Assembly: GCA_040779335.1 (NCBI GenBank)
Contig: JBFONV010000001.1
Span: forward strand, 496,001 to 560,000
DNA length: 64,000 nucleotides
Source: JBFONV01 sp040779335
GTDB lineage: Bacteria; Pseudomonadota; Gammaproteobacteria; Enterobacterales; Alteromonadaceae
Reading direction: 5' to 3'
Shown: positions 1-8,166 of the stretch, one piece after another
How positions within the stretch are numbered: position 1 is the stretch's first letter
Layout: the number at the start of each line of letters is the position of its first letter
Program-made: the position numbers and the translations under genes
The notes under the pieces: model-generated
Seen by the model: only the letters and a program-made list of their open reading frames with translations
Database searches by the model: none
What the model was told of the DNA's origin: nothing

Positions 1-2
1 TT

Positions 3-545
3 TTACGCTTTTAATTTATTGGCGAAGGTTTGTTTAAATTTCGCGAGTTTAGGTGAGACAACGGCCTGGCAATACTGGTTTTCAGGATTATTAGTAAAGT
101 ATTCCTGGTGGTATTCTTCTCCGCTGTAAAAGGTCGTTAGGTCATTTACTTCGGTTACCACGGGCGCTGGCCATATCTGTTCATTATTTATTTCATCAAT
201 GATTTGAAAGGCTTGCTTTTTTTGCTCATCGTTATGGCAAAATATAGCTGAACGATATTGTGTACCAATATCATTACCTTGGCGGTTTACTTGCGTGGGA
301 TCATGCAGTGCAAAAAATATTTCTAGTATTTCTCGATAACTAATTAACTCAGGATCAAATGTCAGCTGTACGACTTCTGCATGACCGGTACTCCCCGAAC
401 AAACTTCTTCATAACTGGGTTGCTCATTTGTGCCGCCCATATAACCTGAAATGGCACTATTGATACCCTGTAGGCTATTAAAAGCCGCTTCAATACACCA
501 AAAACACCCACCGGCTAAGGTTGCTTGTTCAGTTGAATGACTCAA
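3..545 (-). CDS. msrA: Peptide-methionine (S)-S-oxide reductase MsrA
   Basis: This cytosolic repair enzyme reduces methionine-S-sulfoxide in oxidised proteins back to methionine. The protein is 180 residues, about the family length, and carries the hallmark GCFWC at residues 13-17 with the catalytic cysteine at 14. The family's SGYMGG-like segment and the HDPTQVNRQGNDIGTQYRS stretch are also present. The start is a TTG at 545, supported by a GGAG Shine-Dalgarno about eight bases upstream and by the short leader before the active site expected in MsrA. The stop lies three bases from the window edge, so the gene is complete. No partner gene is visible on this side. Confidence 0.95.
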   Translation of the reverse strand: MSHSTEQATLAGGCFWCIEAAFNSLQGINSAISGYMGGTNEQPSYEEVCSGSTGHAEVVQLTFDPELISYREILEIFFALHDPTQVNRQGNDIGTQYRSAIFCHNDEQKKQAFQIIDEINNEQIWPAPVVTEVNDLTTFYSGEEYHQEYFTNNPENQYCQAVVSPKLAKFKQTFANKLKA

Positions 546-546
546 T

Positions 547-882
547 TTGTTTCTCCATATCTTGTTAAAAAGAAGTGCAACGTTATTTATTCTCTATATT
601 TATGTGTTTATAGACGCTTTATCAAGTGATTACACGCTATTTGTTGTGGTTATTGTTCGCGATGCTTGGTTATTGTCCGCTATTTTTAATTTGGTGCTCA
701 ATGCTATTCGTGTGATTAAAAGCAATGGTTTTCACACTACTGTGTTATCTCATGATATTAAAGGCGGTTAGTGGCAGTTAATGTTCCGATATTTCGGATT
801 AGGGTTTACCATGAAGGAACTTGGCTGAACCTTTTACACGTTAGCAGAGCTTAGGCATGGAGGTATTGCTAAGCCATGCTAG
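547..882 (+). pseudogene. Probable relic of a sensor histidine kinase ATPase domain
   Basis: One reading frame from about 547 to 882 is interrupted by stops at 769, 826 and 880, yet its conceptual translation carries histidine-kinase-like motifs in the right order. A stretch like an N-box reads DAWLLSAIFNLVLNAI, followed by DIKGG where a G1 box could lie. After the first stop comes FGLGFTMKEL, which resembles the GLGL-containing G2 box, and after the second stop HGGI, which typically follows it. Spacing between the motifs is shorter than in intact kinases, so internal deletion is likely. I infer a decayed C-terminal kinase domain; the upstream half is not recognisable. Chance resemblance is possible. 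Confidence 0.42.
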
Positions 883-961
883 TTTAGAATGTTGGGGTGG
901 CAAACTGCGGTAATTAAGCCACCAAGAGCATATGAATAATGGCACGCCACATTCATATGCT
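849..961. repeat. Cluster of inverted repeats in a gene-free stretch
   Basis: The region downstream of the kinase relic contains several inverted repeats. GGTGGC (896-901) pairs with GCCACC (918-923). AGCATATGAAT (927-937) pairs perfectly over 11 bases with ATTCATATGCT (951-961), and the loop holds a further small TGGC/GCCA stem. GCTTAG/CTAAGC and GCATGG/CCATGC repeats also lie around 849-877. No T-run follows, so this is not a classical terminator. It could be a small interspersed repeat, a structured RNA or debris of a lost gene. The remaining bases to 1033 show nothing recognisable. Confidence 0.4.
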
Positions 962-1033
962 AAGTATATCTATTCAAAGACGTTCGTTAATCATTAACTT
1001 AAAAAGTGCGACAAAACAGCCCACACAGCACCT

Positions 1034-2149
1034 CTAAGATAGGTTATAAGCAATATGTTGATGAAAGCGCATGATTATTTCATCTCGCTCTGGCGCTATT
1101 CCTATTTCTTTGCACATTAAGCGCATTGCTTGTTCTATTTGATTGAGAAAATGACCAAAACCGCTTTCGGCTTTATTTTCTTTGGTAGCAACAAAAATTA
1201 ATTGGATGTTATCAACCAGTTTTGATGCATCCCATTTAGCCACAATGCCGCATGAATCATGCTCAGGATTGTAACCGAGTATTTGTAACTCGCCCACACT
1301 AGAAATAATGTCGTGGATGCTATGGCGAACGATAGGGATCAAGCCATTAGCGATAATTGCGCCGTTATTGAGGTTAAATTGCTTGGCTGCCAAAGTAAAA
1401 CTATCGGTAATAAAGGTATAGAGCGGGTTGTATGGATCTCGGGCATTTACGTCGATGTCGACGGCTTTTAAAATATCATGGTTGATTGGTACGTTCACTA
1501 CTGCATATGTGATCGCTGAGCTCTGCTGTGGAATATCGACATGTTGGCTATGATAACGCAGTGGAATAGGGCGCAATTTATGGGCGATGGTATCGACACA
1601 GCCTTTATTTTTAGTAAATAAATCATAGGTTAAATGCTGATGATCCCGCAGTCTTACTTCTGCCGGAGCTAAGTCGATTTTTTGGCAGAATTTTAATAGC
1701 ATTTGCTGCACTTGCGCGTGAAATCGTGCCGCATCAATTCTAATTTCATCGCCCGAAGCGAGAAAAAGTAATGTGATTTTTTGGGCTCGGACACTTGCGT
1801 CAAAAAATGACTTTTTAAGTTTATGAACACAGGGGTTGTAATAAAATAAGATTTGCTGATTAGTTTGCCATTGATGCATTTCATGGTTGAAACGCACTCT
1901 GGCGAGTTTATCATTGGCTATGAATTGACAGTTATCGAGTTCAAATTCTTCCGCCATAGTGAAAAATAATTTCGACAAGCTCTGATAAAAAGGATAGTAA
2001 GTTTGCGAAGCATCACCTGAATGCTTTGACGCAAATCTTTGTATCAGTCCGTCAGAAATATTAAATTCTGCCAATAAATATTGGTTGTCTCGAACATTTT
2101 TTGGAATATATGCTTTATGTGCAGCGTTGCGTTTACGTATAATTGGCAT
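1034..2149 (-). CDS. Uncharacterised tandem-duplicated protein (DUF3083-like)
   Basis: The function is unknown. The N-terminal residues and overall make-up resemble the gammaproteobacterial DUF3083 family, which is a recollection and not a search result. The 371-residue protein is an internal duplication. FELDN (69-73) followed by IAN (77-79) recurs as FNLNN (258-262) followed by IAN (266-268), and HQHLTYDL (170-177) recurs as HQHIAYNL at the C terminus (363-370). Each half also carries an aromatic YNP element and a hydrophobic strand ending in FLAS or FVAT. There is no signal peptide or membrane segment, so it is probably cytosolic. The start is an ATG with an AGGGAAAG sequence upstream. It stands alone between the kinase relic and a divergent small gene. 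Confidence 0.85.
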   Translation of the reverse strand: MPIIRKRNAAHKAYIPKNVRDNQYLLAEFNISDGLIQRFASKHSGDASQTYYPFYQSLSKLFFTMAEEFELDNCQFIANDKLARVRFNHEMHQWQTNQQILFYYNPCVHKLKKSFFDASVRAQKITLLFLASGDEIRIDAARFHAQVQQMLLKFCQKIDLAPAEVRLRDHQHLTYDLFTKNKGCVDTIAHKLRPIPLRYHSQHVDIPQQSSAITYAVVNVPINHDILKAVDIDVNARDPYNPLYTFITDSFTLAAKQFNLNNGAIIANGLIPIVRHSIHDIISSVGELQILGYNPEHDSCGIVAKWDASKLVDNIQLIFVATKENKAESGFGHFLNQIEQAMRLMCKEIGIAPERDEIIMRFHQHIAYNLS

Positions 2150-2271
2150 TTACTTTCCCTGATTAATGGTAAATTTTCGCAGAGTATACGTAAGCCATAT
2201 GACAAATTTATGTCAATAAGGGTGTTGAAAAAAATGGCTTATGCAGGGTTAAGAAATGATAGTGAGGTTAT

Positions 2272-2493
2272 GTGTTTTCAGATCAAAAATTATTAGTTGA
2301 AGCGGTAAATCAAATCATGCCATTTGGTAAATATGCGGGGAGAAAACTGATTCAACTCCCTGAGCCTTATTTAGTGTGGTTTCACAGTAAAGGCTTTCCT
2401 GAAGGCAAATTGGGCGAACAACTTGCGCTAATGTATGAAGTAAAGCTCAATGGCCTTGAAGAACTATTGCAGCCATTACTCAAAAGAGAATAG
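2272..2493 (+). CDS. Small DUF3820-like protein
   Basis: This 73-residue cytosolic protein resembles the DUF3820 family (putative quorum-sensing-regulated virulence factor fold). Visible family features are the central MPFGKYAGRKLIQLPEPYL segment and the WFHSKGFPEGKLGEQL segment that follows. The start is a GTG at 2272, preceded by GAGG at close spacing; an overlapping ATG at 2270 is in another frame. Biochemical function is not established. It is divergent from the DUF3083-like gene and convergent with maoP. Confidence 0.8.
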   Translation: MFSDQKLLVEAVNQIMPFGKYAGRKLIQLPEPYLVWFHSKGFPEGKLGEQLALMYEVKLNGLEELLQPLLKRE

Positions 2494-2517
2494 CTGCTAT
2501 TTTTCAAACAAGTGTCA

Positions 2518-2889
2518 CTAATCGATATCTAAATCGACTGGCTCAGAGTCAACCTCGCTGGCGTCCATATCGACTTTGCTGCGCCCAAACAGAGTATGAA
2601 ATTGCTTCGGTGAAAGTACTTTGTCTTGGTATTTCATCCAGGCTTTCTCAATCGAATTATTTGGCGGTTGTTCTCCGTCACAGACACTCTTAAAGTGTAT
2701 TTCGTCTTCAGTTTGAGGTTCACGCTTTCCTGCTGATATTTCTTGCAATGCAACACCATATTGTTCAATTAATTGAACTTCTGCTAAGGTAAAATCACCC
2801 GAGCGACTCATTCCGCGGGGATAATTTTTATCATCATAAAACTTGCGATTAGCTATAAAGCTATCTTTTGAAATTTCAACAATGTTCAT
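2518..2889 (-). CDS. maoP: Macrodomain Ori organisation protein MaoP (YifE/DUF413)
   Basis: In E. coli, MaoP acts with the maoS DNA site to confine the Ori macrodomain of the chromosome. The 123-residue product carries the conserved RKFYDDKNYPRGMSRSGDFT segment, the later GKREPQTEDE block and the FHTLFGR motif, all closely matching E. coli YifE. A TTG six codons upstream (2904) would give a longer product. I prefer the ATG at 2889 because family members begin a few residues before the FxNRKFYD segment, although neither start has a strong ribosome site. The acidic C-terminal tail is typical. It is transcribed away from rmf. Confidence 0.85.
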   Translation of the reverse strand: MNIVEISKDSFIANRKFYDDKNYPRGMSRSGDFTLAEVQLIEQYGVALQEISAGKREPQTEDEIHFKSVCDGEQPPNNSIEKAWMKYQDKVLSPKQFHTLFGRSKVDMDASEVDSEPVDLDID

Positions 2890-3298
2890 ATCAAATAAAC
2901 TCAAAAATAAAAAGAAAAGGTTACGTGCGGATTTTTAGCCTAAGTTTGCGGTTTTGGCAATTAATTTTTTAGTAATATTTTTCATATTTTATAAATAGCC
3001 TGATTTTTGTTTGTATGGATGATTTTCATTAGAATGATTTATTATAATAATGTTTTGTAAATCACTTTCTTTTATATGTGATTTTATTAAGGGATTGTTT
3101 TGTAATACGAAACGCGTTATTTCATTTTTCACTATCATTAGTCGATGTCTTTTTTATCTGCTGTTGCAGTTTTGTTACAAGTAATTGCTTGCATTCAAAT
3201 GAAGTTTATTTTTAAATAAATCATCGACTGAAATTTCAAGTTGATCGTAAGGTATTTGTTTTTAACTATGTTTATCAATGAGTTACAAGGATCTATTT
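2890..3298. other. Divergent intergenic region between maoP and rmf
   Basis: About 400 AT-rich bases separate the divergent maoP and rmf genes, with no open frame of interest. It must hold the promoters of both, but I could not assign a confident -35/-10 pair. The long untranslated stretch upstream of rmf would suit growth-phase control, which is known for E. coli rmf. Confidence 0.5.
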
Positions 3299-3472
3299 AT
3301 GAGAAGACAGAAAAGAGATCGTTTAGACCGTGCATATTCTAATGGCTATCAAGCAGGTTTATCTGGCAGAAGAAAAGACAATTGTCCTTATCAAAATACC
3401 GATGCAAAATCAGAATGGTTAGGTGGCTGGCGCGAAGCGGTTACCGATAGAAATATGGGATTATATAGGTAA
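3299..3472 (+). CDS. rmf: Ribosome modulation factor Rmf
   Basis: RMF binds the 30S subunit and dimerises 70S ribosomes into inactive 90S/100S particles in stationary phase. The 57-residue product begins MRRQKRDRLDRA and contains GYQAGLSGR and SEWLGGWREA, nearly the E. coli RMF pattern. An in-frame ATG at 3278 would add seven residues, but AAGG at 3287-3290 sits eight bases before the ATG at 3299 and the E. coli protein starts at the equivalent position. It is monocistronic, followed by a strong terminator. Confidence 0.95.
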   Translation: MRRQKRDRLDRAYSNGYQAGLSGRRKDNCPYQNTDAKSEWLGGWREAVTDRNMGLYR

Positions 3473-3491
3473 TTTATTCTTTAAAATGGTT

Positions 3492-3521
3492 AAAAAAAAG
3501 CTCTCATCTGAGGGCTTTTTT
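3492..3521 (+). terminator. Rho-independent terminator after rmf (possibly bidirectional)
   Basis: AGCTCTC (3499-3505) pairs with GAGGGCT (3510-3516), with one G-T wobble, followed by a run of six T residues. A run of A residues precedes the stem, so it could also terminate the minus-strand molybdenum operon ending at 3596. Confidence 0.85.
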
Positions 3522-3595
3522 AGTGCCTGAATAATGTTCAATCGTTGCCATAGTTATTGTCTACCAGTATGTCTGTGGTCAGAAGTTAGCTTAGC

Positions 3596-4354
3596 TCAAC
3601 TTAACTTGTTAGTCTGACAAACCGAGCAGCTGGCCTGTTTATTTATTTTAAATTGCTGCCATTGATTAGATAAGCCATCAAAAAGACTTAGCTGATTGAT
3701 AGGCGCGCTATTATGGGTAAGGTATTTAATGGCGGTGAGTGCTTGCATTCCCCCTACAATCGCAAGTACCGGCCCAAGAACTCCAGCCGTTTGACAGTTA
3801 TTGGCGGGGGCTTTTTCACTGCTCGGATATAAACAATGATAACAGGCGCTGTTTTCATTGTTAGGATCTACCATCATATGCTGACCATCAAAACCAATTG
3901 CAGCACCAATGACCAGTGGTACCCTTTCGGCCACACACGCTTGATTAATCATATAGCGCGTTTGGATATTATCGGTGCAATCTATGACTAAATTAACCTG
4001 AGGTAAATAAAACGCTGCCAATTCGAGGTCAAACATTTCATCGACCACTTCAATGTCACAATCGGGGTATTGTTTACCTAGTTTGTTTGCGGCACTATCG
4101 GCTTTATTGTTGCCTATTTCAGCGTCAGAAAATAATATCTGGCGAGGTAAATTAGTGATATCGACGCTATCTCCGTCAACAATAGTGAGCTTGCCAATGC
4201 CTGATGCGGCGAGATAGAGAGAGACGGGATTTCCTAATCCCCCCATGCCAACAATTAATACATGCGCATTAGCCAATGCTAATTGACCTTGAGTACCAAT
4301 GTTGTTGAGTAATATTTGACGACTGTAGCGTAATTGTTCGTTTTGGGATAACAC
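3596..4354 (-). CDS. moeB: Molybdopterin-synthase adenylyltransferase MoeB (ThiF/HesA family)
   Basis: MoeB adenylates the C-terminal glycine of MoaD so that it can be sulfurated, an essential step in molybdopterin synthesis. The 252-residue protein has the E1-like nucleotide site VGMGGLGNP near residue 36, the DxxxxxNLxRQ segment (DSVDITNLPRQ), and two zinc CxxC pairs (CYHC, CSVC). ThiF and HesA share this fold. The choice of MoeB rests on its place as last gene of the moa-mod operon, three bases after modC, and on MoaD being encoded in the same operon. The start is GTG at 4354 with GGAG nine bases upstream. Confidence 0.88.
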   Translation of the reverse strand: MLSQNEQLRYSRQILLNNIGTQGQLALANAHVLIVGMGGLGNPVSLYLAASGIGKLTIVDGDSVDITNLPRQILFSDAEIGNNKADSAANKLGKQYPDCDIEVVDEMFDLELAAFYLPQVNLVIDCTDNIQTRYMINQACVAERVPLVIGAAIGFDGQHMMVDPNNENSACYHCLYPSSEKAPANNCQTAGVLGPVLAIVGGMQALTAIKYLTHNSAPINQLSLFDGLSNQWQQFKINKQASCSVCQTNKLS

Positions 4355-4357
4355 TGA

Positions 4358-5446
4358 TCAGGCTCCGTGATAATGTTTGAGGGTATGAACAGCACCTGCT
4401 TTAAATTGAATATATACCGCCATATTCAGGTGCAATGACAATTGCTCAAATGATAGTGAGGTGATGCGAACGTAAAACGCTTGTTGATAACAATTCACCG
4501 TTAGTAAAACACTATGTACTTGTTTGGCAATATCAATAATTTCCCCACTGAGGTGATTAACGATCGAGCTATTATTTGGTTCGCTCAGAGTTATACTAAT
4601 ATCCCCCGCTGGAATAAAACACCTTACCAAGCCTGATGGGGCTTGCTCTGCCTGTAAAGGCAAATAAATTTCATGGTGGTCATTTAATGCTAACGTTGTT
4701 AAACCATGCTCAGGAAAATGTTTTTTAACGGGCAAACTTAAACTGGTTTGCTGGTGACTTTGATCGCTAAAATTGAGCTGATGGATAACTTGATGAATGT
4801 CGCCAAAATTGGTCACTTTTCCTGACTTGAGTATTAACAGTTTATCCGCGACTTGCTGAAGTTCCGCTAAACTATGACTGACATACAACATTGGGATCGC
4901 TAGCTCTTTTTGCACTTTAATCAATAAGGCTAATAACTGAGATTTATTACTACTGTCTAAAGCACTTAATGGTTCATCAAGTAATAATAATGACGGTTCA
5001 ACCAATATGGCTCGCGCCAGAGCAACCCGTTGCTGTTCGCCGCCCGACAGTTGAGTAACACTTTTAGTTAATAACGGAGAAAGTTCGGTCAATGAGATGA
5101 TTTCGTCAATATTGAGACTTTTACTTAGGCTGCGTTTTGCGGCAAAGAGCAAATTGTCTTTGACAGTTAAATGAGGAAATAAACGACTATCTTGAAATAC
5201 TAGGCTGATCCGCCGTTGCTCAGCTTTCACATTTGTATTGGTTTGACTGTCAAGTAAGACTCTATCGTGAAGAGTAATATGACCACTTGCATCGGGAACC
5301 AACCCCGATAGGGTTCTGAGTAAGGTAGACTTCCCTGAGCCAGAATGACCAAAAACGCCAATAATACCTCGCATTGGCAATGTTTGACTGATATGCAAGT
5401 TGAAGTTATTTAACGCGACGGTAATATCGATATCAAGTGAGCTCAT
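4358..5446 (-). CDS. modC: Molybdate ABC transporter ATP-binding protein ModC
   Basis: ModC is the ATPase of the molybdate importer at the inner face of the cytoplasmic membrane. The 362 residues contain Walker A GHSGSGKST (33-41), the signature LSGGEQQRVALARA, Walker B LLLLDEP and the switch histidine in YVSHS. A C-terminal extension of about 70 residues corresponds to the molybdate-binding MOP/TOBE domain typical of ModC. It is separated by one base from modB upstream and three bases from moeB downstream, so translation is probably coupled. Confidence 0.95.
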   Translation of the reverse strand: MSSLDIDITVALNNFNLHISQTLPMRGIIGVFGHSGSGKSTLLRTLSGLVPDASGHITLHDRVLLDSQTNTNVKAEQRRISLVFQDSRLFPHLTVKDNLLFAAKRSLSKSLNIDEIISLTELSPLLTKSVTQLSGGEQQRVALARAILVEPSLLLLDEPLSALDSSNKSQLLALLIKVQKELAIPMLYVSHSLAELQQVADKLLILKSGKVTNFGDIHQVIHQLNFSDQSHQQTSLSLPVKKHFPEHGLTTLALNDHHEIYLPLQAEQAPSGLVRCFIPAGDISITLSEPNNSSIVNHLSGEIIDIAKQVHSVLLTVNCYQQAFYVRITSLSFEQLSLHLNMAVYIQFKAGAVHTLKHYHGA

Positions 5447-5447
5447 G

Positions 5448-6128
5448 TTAGTTCAGCTCCGTTGTTTTGCGGTAATTCAGTAAATATATTGCCGCTAACA
5501 AAATCATCGAGCCTATCAGTAAGCTGGCTGCTAATGTATGAGCTTGTTGGTAGTTAAAGGCTTCTACATGATCAAAAAGTGCAATGGAGAGTACACGTGT
5601 TTCTCCGGGAATATTGCCACCTATCATAAGTACAACACCAAATTCGCCTACTGTATGAGCAAACCCTAAACCAATAGCGGTAATAAAACTGGCTTTTGTC
5701 AGTGGCAAGACGATATTAAAAAATCGATCTATCGGACCTGCACCTAACATAGCGCCCGCTTCTAATAAGTTATCTCCAAGTTGTTCGAAGGCTTTTTGTA
5801 ACGGTTGAACCACGAAAGGAAGGGAATAAATAACCGAGCCAATGACTATCGCGGTAAAACTAAAGGCGAGTTGCTGTCCCGTTAGTTCCTGCCATATTTC
5901 GCCGGGTAAATACTGTGGTGATAAGGCCAATAGTAAGTAAAAGCCAAGCACCGTTGGTGGTAGCACTAGTGGTAAAGCAACAATAGCTTCGAAAAACACT
6001 TTGGCACGACTTTTCATCCGCGCTAATTGCCAAGCGATTGGCGTGCCGATAACGAGCAGGATAAGCGTGGTGACAGAGGCCATTTTAAAAGTAGTATAAA
6101 AGGCTAATAAATCAGGATTATTTATCAT
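5448..6128 (-). CDS. modB: Molybdate ABC transporter permease ModB
   Basis: ModB is the inner-membrane permease of the molybdate importer. The 226-residue protein has about five hydrophobic helices and the EAA cytoplasmic loop (EAGAMLGAGPIDRF, then LPL) that docks on ModC. The conserved GEFGVVLMIGGNIPGETR segment near residue 165 is typical of ModB. The start ATG at 6128 abuts the modA stop directly, so the genes are read as one unit. Confidence 0.95.
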   Translation of the reverse strand: MINNPDLLAFYTTFKMASVTTLILLVIGTPIAWQLARMKSRAKVFFEAIVALPLVLPPTVLGFYLLLALSPQYLPGEIWQELTGQQLAFSFTAIVIGSVIYSLPFVVQPLQKAFEQLGDNLLEAGAMLGAGPIDRFFNIVLPLTKASFITAIGLGFAHTVGEFGVVLMIGGNIPGETRVLSIALFDHVEAFNYQQAHTLAASLLIGSMILLAAIYLLNYRKTTELN

Positions 6129-6944
6129 CTACTGAATAACTTCCTCATCTTGGGTGATATACCCATGCTGAGCTATACGGTTTTGTATGGTTTGGCTCAT
6201 AATAAAATCACGGAATTTTTTTGCATGCTCTTGCTGTTTACTTGCGCTAATAATCACTAATTGCTGTTCAATCGGCTGATGATAATTAGCCGGTATGATC
6301 GCACCTGACAAACCATTCAATTTTAGCTGACTCAAAGCAACTATTCCTGATTTTACCGCCTTACTGCGAATTTGTTGAAAGGTTTGATTAATATTGATGC
6401 CGATAATTAAATTATGTTGATATTGCTCCCAGACGCCTAAGTGCTGCAATGCTTGTTTAGCCGCTTTTCCGTATGGGGCGATATCTGGATTAGCAATGCC
6501 GAGGCGCGTATCAGTATTCATCAGTTGTTTGAGCGCTGGTTGTGGCGACGACGAAGACCAGTAGGCAATAACGCCTTTGGCATATGTCCTTTTACTCGCC
6601 ATAATAGCAAGTTGCTGTTCGATCAGCTTTTGCGGGCGAACAGCGTCTGCGGCCATAAAAACGTCAAACGGGGCACCATGTACTATTTGCTGGTATAAAG
6701 CGCCAGTGGCACTAGAAATAATTTGCATTTTAATACCACTTTGTTCGGTAAAAAGTGGTGCCAATTGAGTAAGTACCGGGGCAAAGTTCGAGGCAACGGC
6801 AATACGAAGTGGAAGCGTCTGTGCGGCATTCGCTTTTGGTAAGCCGATGCATATTATTATTGTCAGTAACATAATAAGGTTGCGATAACGGCTTTTTAGT
6901 AGGTTAACCATTAGCGAGGTAATTGGCATAGGCAGACAAAACAT
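6129..6944 (-). CDS. modA: Molybdate-binding periplasmic protein ModA
   Basis: ModA captures molybdate (and probably tungstate) in the periplasm and delivers it to ModBC. The 271 residues begin with a basic N terminus and a hydrophobic stretch ending in a probable signal-peptidase site near KANAA. The mature protein starts LRIAVASNFAP and contains SSATGALYQQI and GAPFDVFMAAD, which are ligand-site segments of the family. The leader is long (about 40 residues). A later ATG at 6911 would give a more ordinary signal peptide, but neither has a convincing ribosome site. It lies nine bases after moaE. Confidence 0.92.
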   Translation of the reverse strand: MFCLPMPITSLMVNLLKSRYRNLIMLLTIIICIGLPKANAAQTLPLRIAVASNFAPVLTQLAPLFTEQSGIKMQIISSATGALYQQIVHGAPFDVFMAADAVRPQKLIEQQLAIMASKRTYAKGVIAYWSSSSPQPALKQLMNTDTRLGIANPDIAPYGKAAKQALQHLGVWEQYQHNLIIGININQTFQQIRSKAVKSGIVALSQLKLNGLSGAIIPANYHQPIEQQLVIISASKQQEHAKKFRDFIMSQTIQNRIAQHGYITQDEEVIQ

Positions 6945-6953
6945 TTTAGCGGG

Positions 6954-7403
6954 TTACCATTGTTGCGCTTTATCGGCGTCTGAGTTTTTAGCCTTAAGCC
7001 ATTGAGCCCCTTTTTCAGTCAGTTCTTTTTTCCAAAAAGGTGCCTGAACTTTTAGATAATCCATAATAAACTCAGCTGCAGAAAACGCATCTTGTCTATG
7101 CATACTGGTCACGCCAACAAAGACGATTTGCTCACCCAAAGTAAGTTCTCCTACGCGGTGAATTACGCGTACACGGCCAATGTTCCAGCGTTTTTTGGCG
7201 GTATTAATAATGTTCGCGAGTGATTTTTCCGTCATCTCGGGATAATGTTCTAAATAAAGGCCATACACTTGCAAACCTTCATTTTTATTACGAACACGCC
7301 CAGTAAAGGTTACGACAGCACCATCAGATAAATTATTTTCTTCTAGACGATTAACTTCATCCGATAAGTTGAAATCTTGTGTTTGAATGCTAATTTCGGT
7401 CAT
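6954..7403 (-). CDS. moaE: Molybdopterin synthase catalytic subunit MoaE
   Basis: MoaE, paired with MoaD, transfers two sulfurs to cyclic pyranopterin monophosphate to make molybdopterin. The 149 residues match the usual length. They contain the GAVVTFTGRVRN start, HRVGELTLGE, and the catalytic lysine region APFWKKE near residue 123, with the conserved HRQDAF segment before it. The gene follows moaD with no gap, as expected for a stoichiometric complex. Confidence 0.95.
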   Translation of the reverse strand: MTEISIQTQDFNLSDEVNRLEENNLSDGAVVTFTGRVRNKNEGLQVYGLYLEHYPEMTEKSLANIINTAKKRWNIGRVRVIHRVGELTLGEQIVFVGVTSMHRQDAFSAAEFIMDYLKVQAPFWKKELTEKGAQWLKAKNSDADKAQQW

Positions 7404-7655
7404 TTAGCCTCCAGTAACTGGCGGGAAAAATGCTACTTCGTCACCTGACTTAATTGGGTGATCATTCGTGACCATTTCGTGATTGACCGCGTTCAATAAC
7501 GCGCTATTTTCCAAATAGGTATGCCACTCTTGGTGCTGATTAACCAGTGCTTGTTTTAATTGCTCAACGGTGGCTATATCATCACTTGCGGCGATAGAGA
7601 TTCGGTCACAAGCAAGTTGCTCTCTTAAGGCGGCAAAGAACAAAATGTTAATCAT
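7404..7655 (-). CDS. moaD: Molybdopterin synthase sulfur carrier subunit MoaD
   Basis: MoaD is a ubiquitin-like sulfur carrier whose C-terminal glycine is adenylated by MoeB and thiocarboxylated. The 83-residue protein ends FFPPVTGG, the diagnostic Gly-Gly tail, and has the typical VNHEMVTNDHPIKSGDEVAF region before it. It lies between moaC and moaE with gaps of four and zero bases. Confidence 0.95.
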   Translation of the reverse strand: MINILFFAALREQLACDRISIAASDDIATVEQLKQALVNQHQEWHTYLENSALLNAVNHEMVTNDHPIKSGDEVAFFPPVTGG

Positions 7656-7659
7656 TTTA

Positions 7660-8166
7660 TTATTCCTCTATTTTCTCTTGAGCTTGCCAACTGCCTGTTT
7701 TGCCGCCAGCTTTGCTCAATACTCTGATCCCATGGATCTCCATTGCGGGATCTGCCGCCTTGCACATATCAAATAAGGTTAAACAAGCGACAGATACGGC
7801 GGTCAGCGCTTCCATCTCAACCCCCGTTTGCCCTGTTAATTTACATAAACTTGTTACTTTAACTTGGCTATTGTCGGTATCAATATCAAAGTCTACTTGC
7901 ACTTTGCTTAACATAAGCGGATGACAAAGTGGGATCAGATCACTACATTTCTTAGCCGCTTGAATGCCAGCAATGCGAGCAACCGCAAAGACATCACCTT
8001 TTTTATGTTCACCTTGAGTGATCAATCGCAAGGTGTCAGGCGTCATACTGATATAACCCTCAGCGGTCGCCGTTCTTGAAGTCATCTTTTTTTCGGTAAC
8101 ATCAACCATATTGGCTTCGCCTTGGGCATTTACATGACTAAGCTGTGGAGTACTTTTATCTGACAT
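7660..8166 (-). CDS. moaC: Cyclic pyranopterin monophosphate synthase MoaC
   Basis: MoaC converts the MoaA product into cyclic pyranopterin monophosphate. The 168-residue form contains LSHVNAQGEANMVDV at the start, IPLCHPLMLSKV, GQTGVEMEALTAV and the DMCKA segment with catalytic residues. A TTG at 8184 would add six residues. I prefer the ATG at 8166 because it overlaps the moaB stop as TAATG, a coupling junction, and because homologues start just before LTHIN. Confidence 0.95.
   Translation of the reverse strand: MSDKSTPQLSHVNAQGEANMVDVTEKKMTSRTATAEGYISMTPDTLRLITQGEHKKGDVFAVARIAGIQAAKKCSDLIPLCHPLMLSKVQVDFDIDTDNSQVKVTSLCKLTGQTGVEMEALTAVSVACLTLFDMCKAADPAMEIHGIRVLSKAGGKTGSWQAQEKIEE

Noticed and set aside
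2081..2296. Open frame overlapping the start of the DUF3083-like gene on the opposite strand
   Set aside because: It overlaps real genes on both sides, has no ribosome site and codes for a composition unlike a protein.
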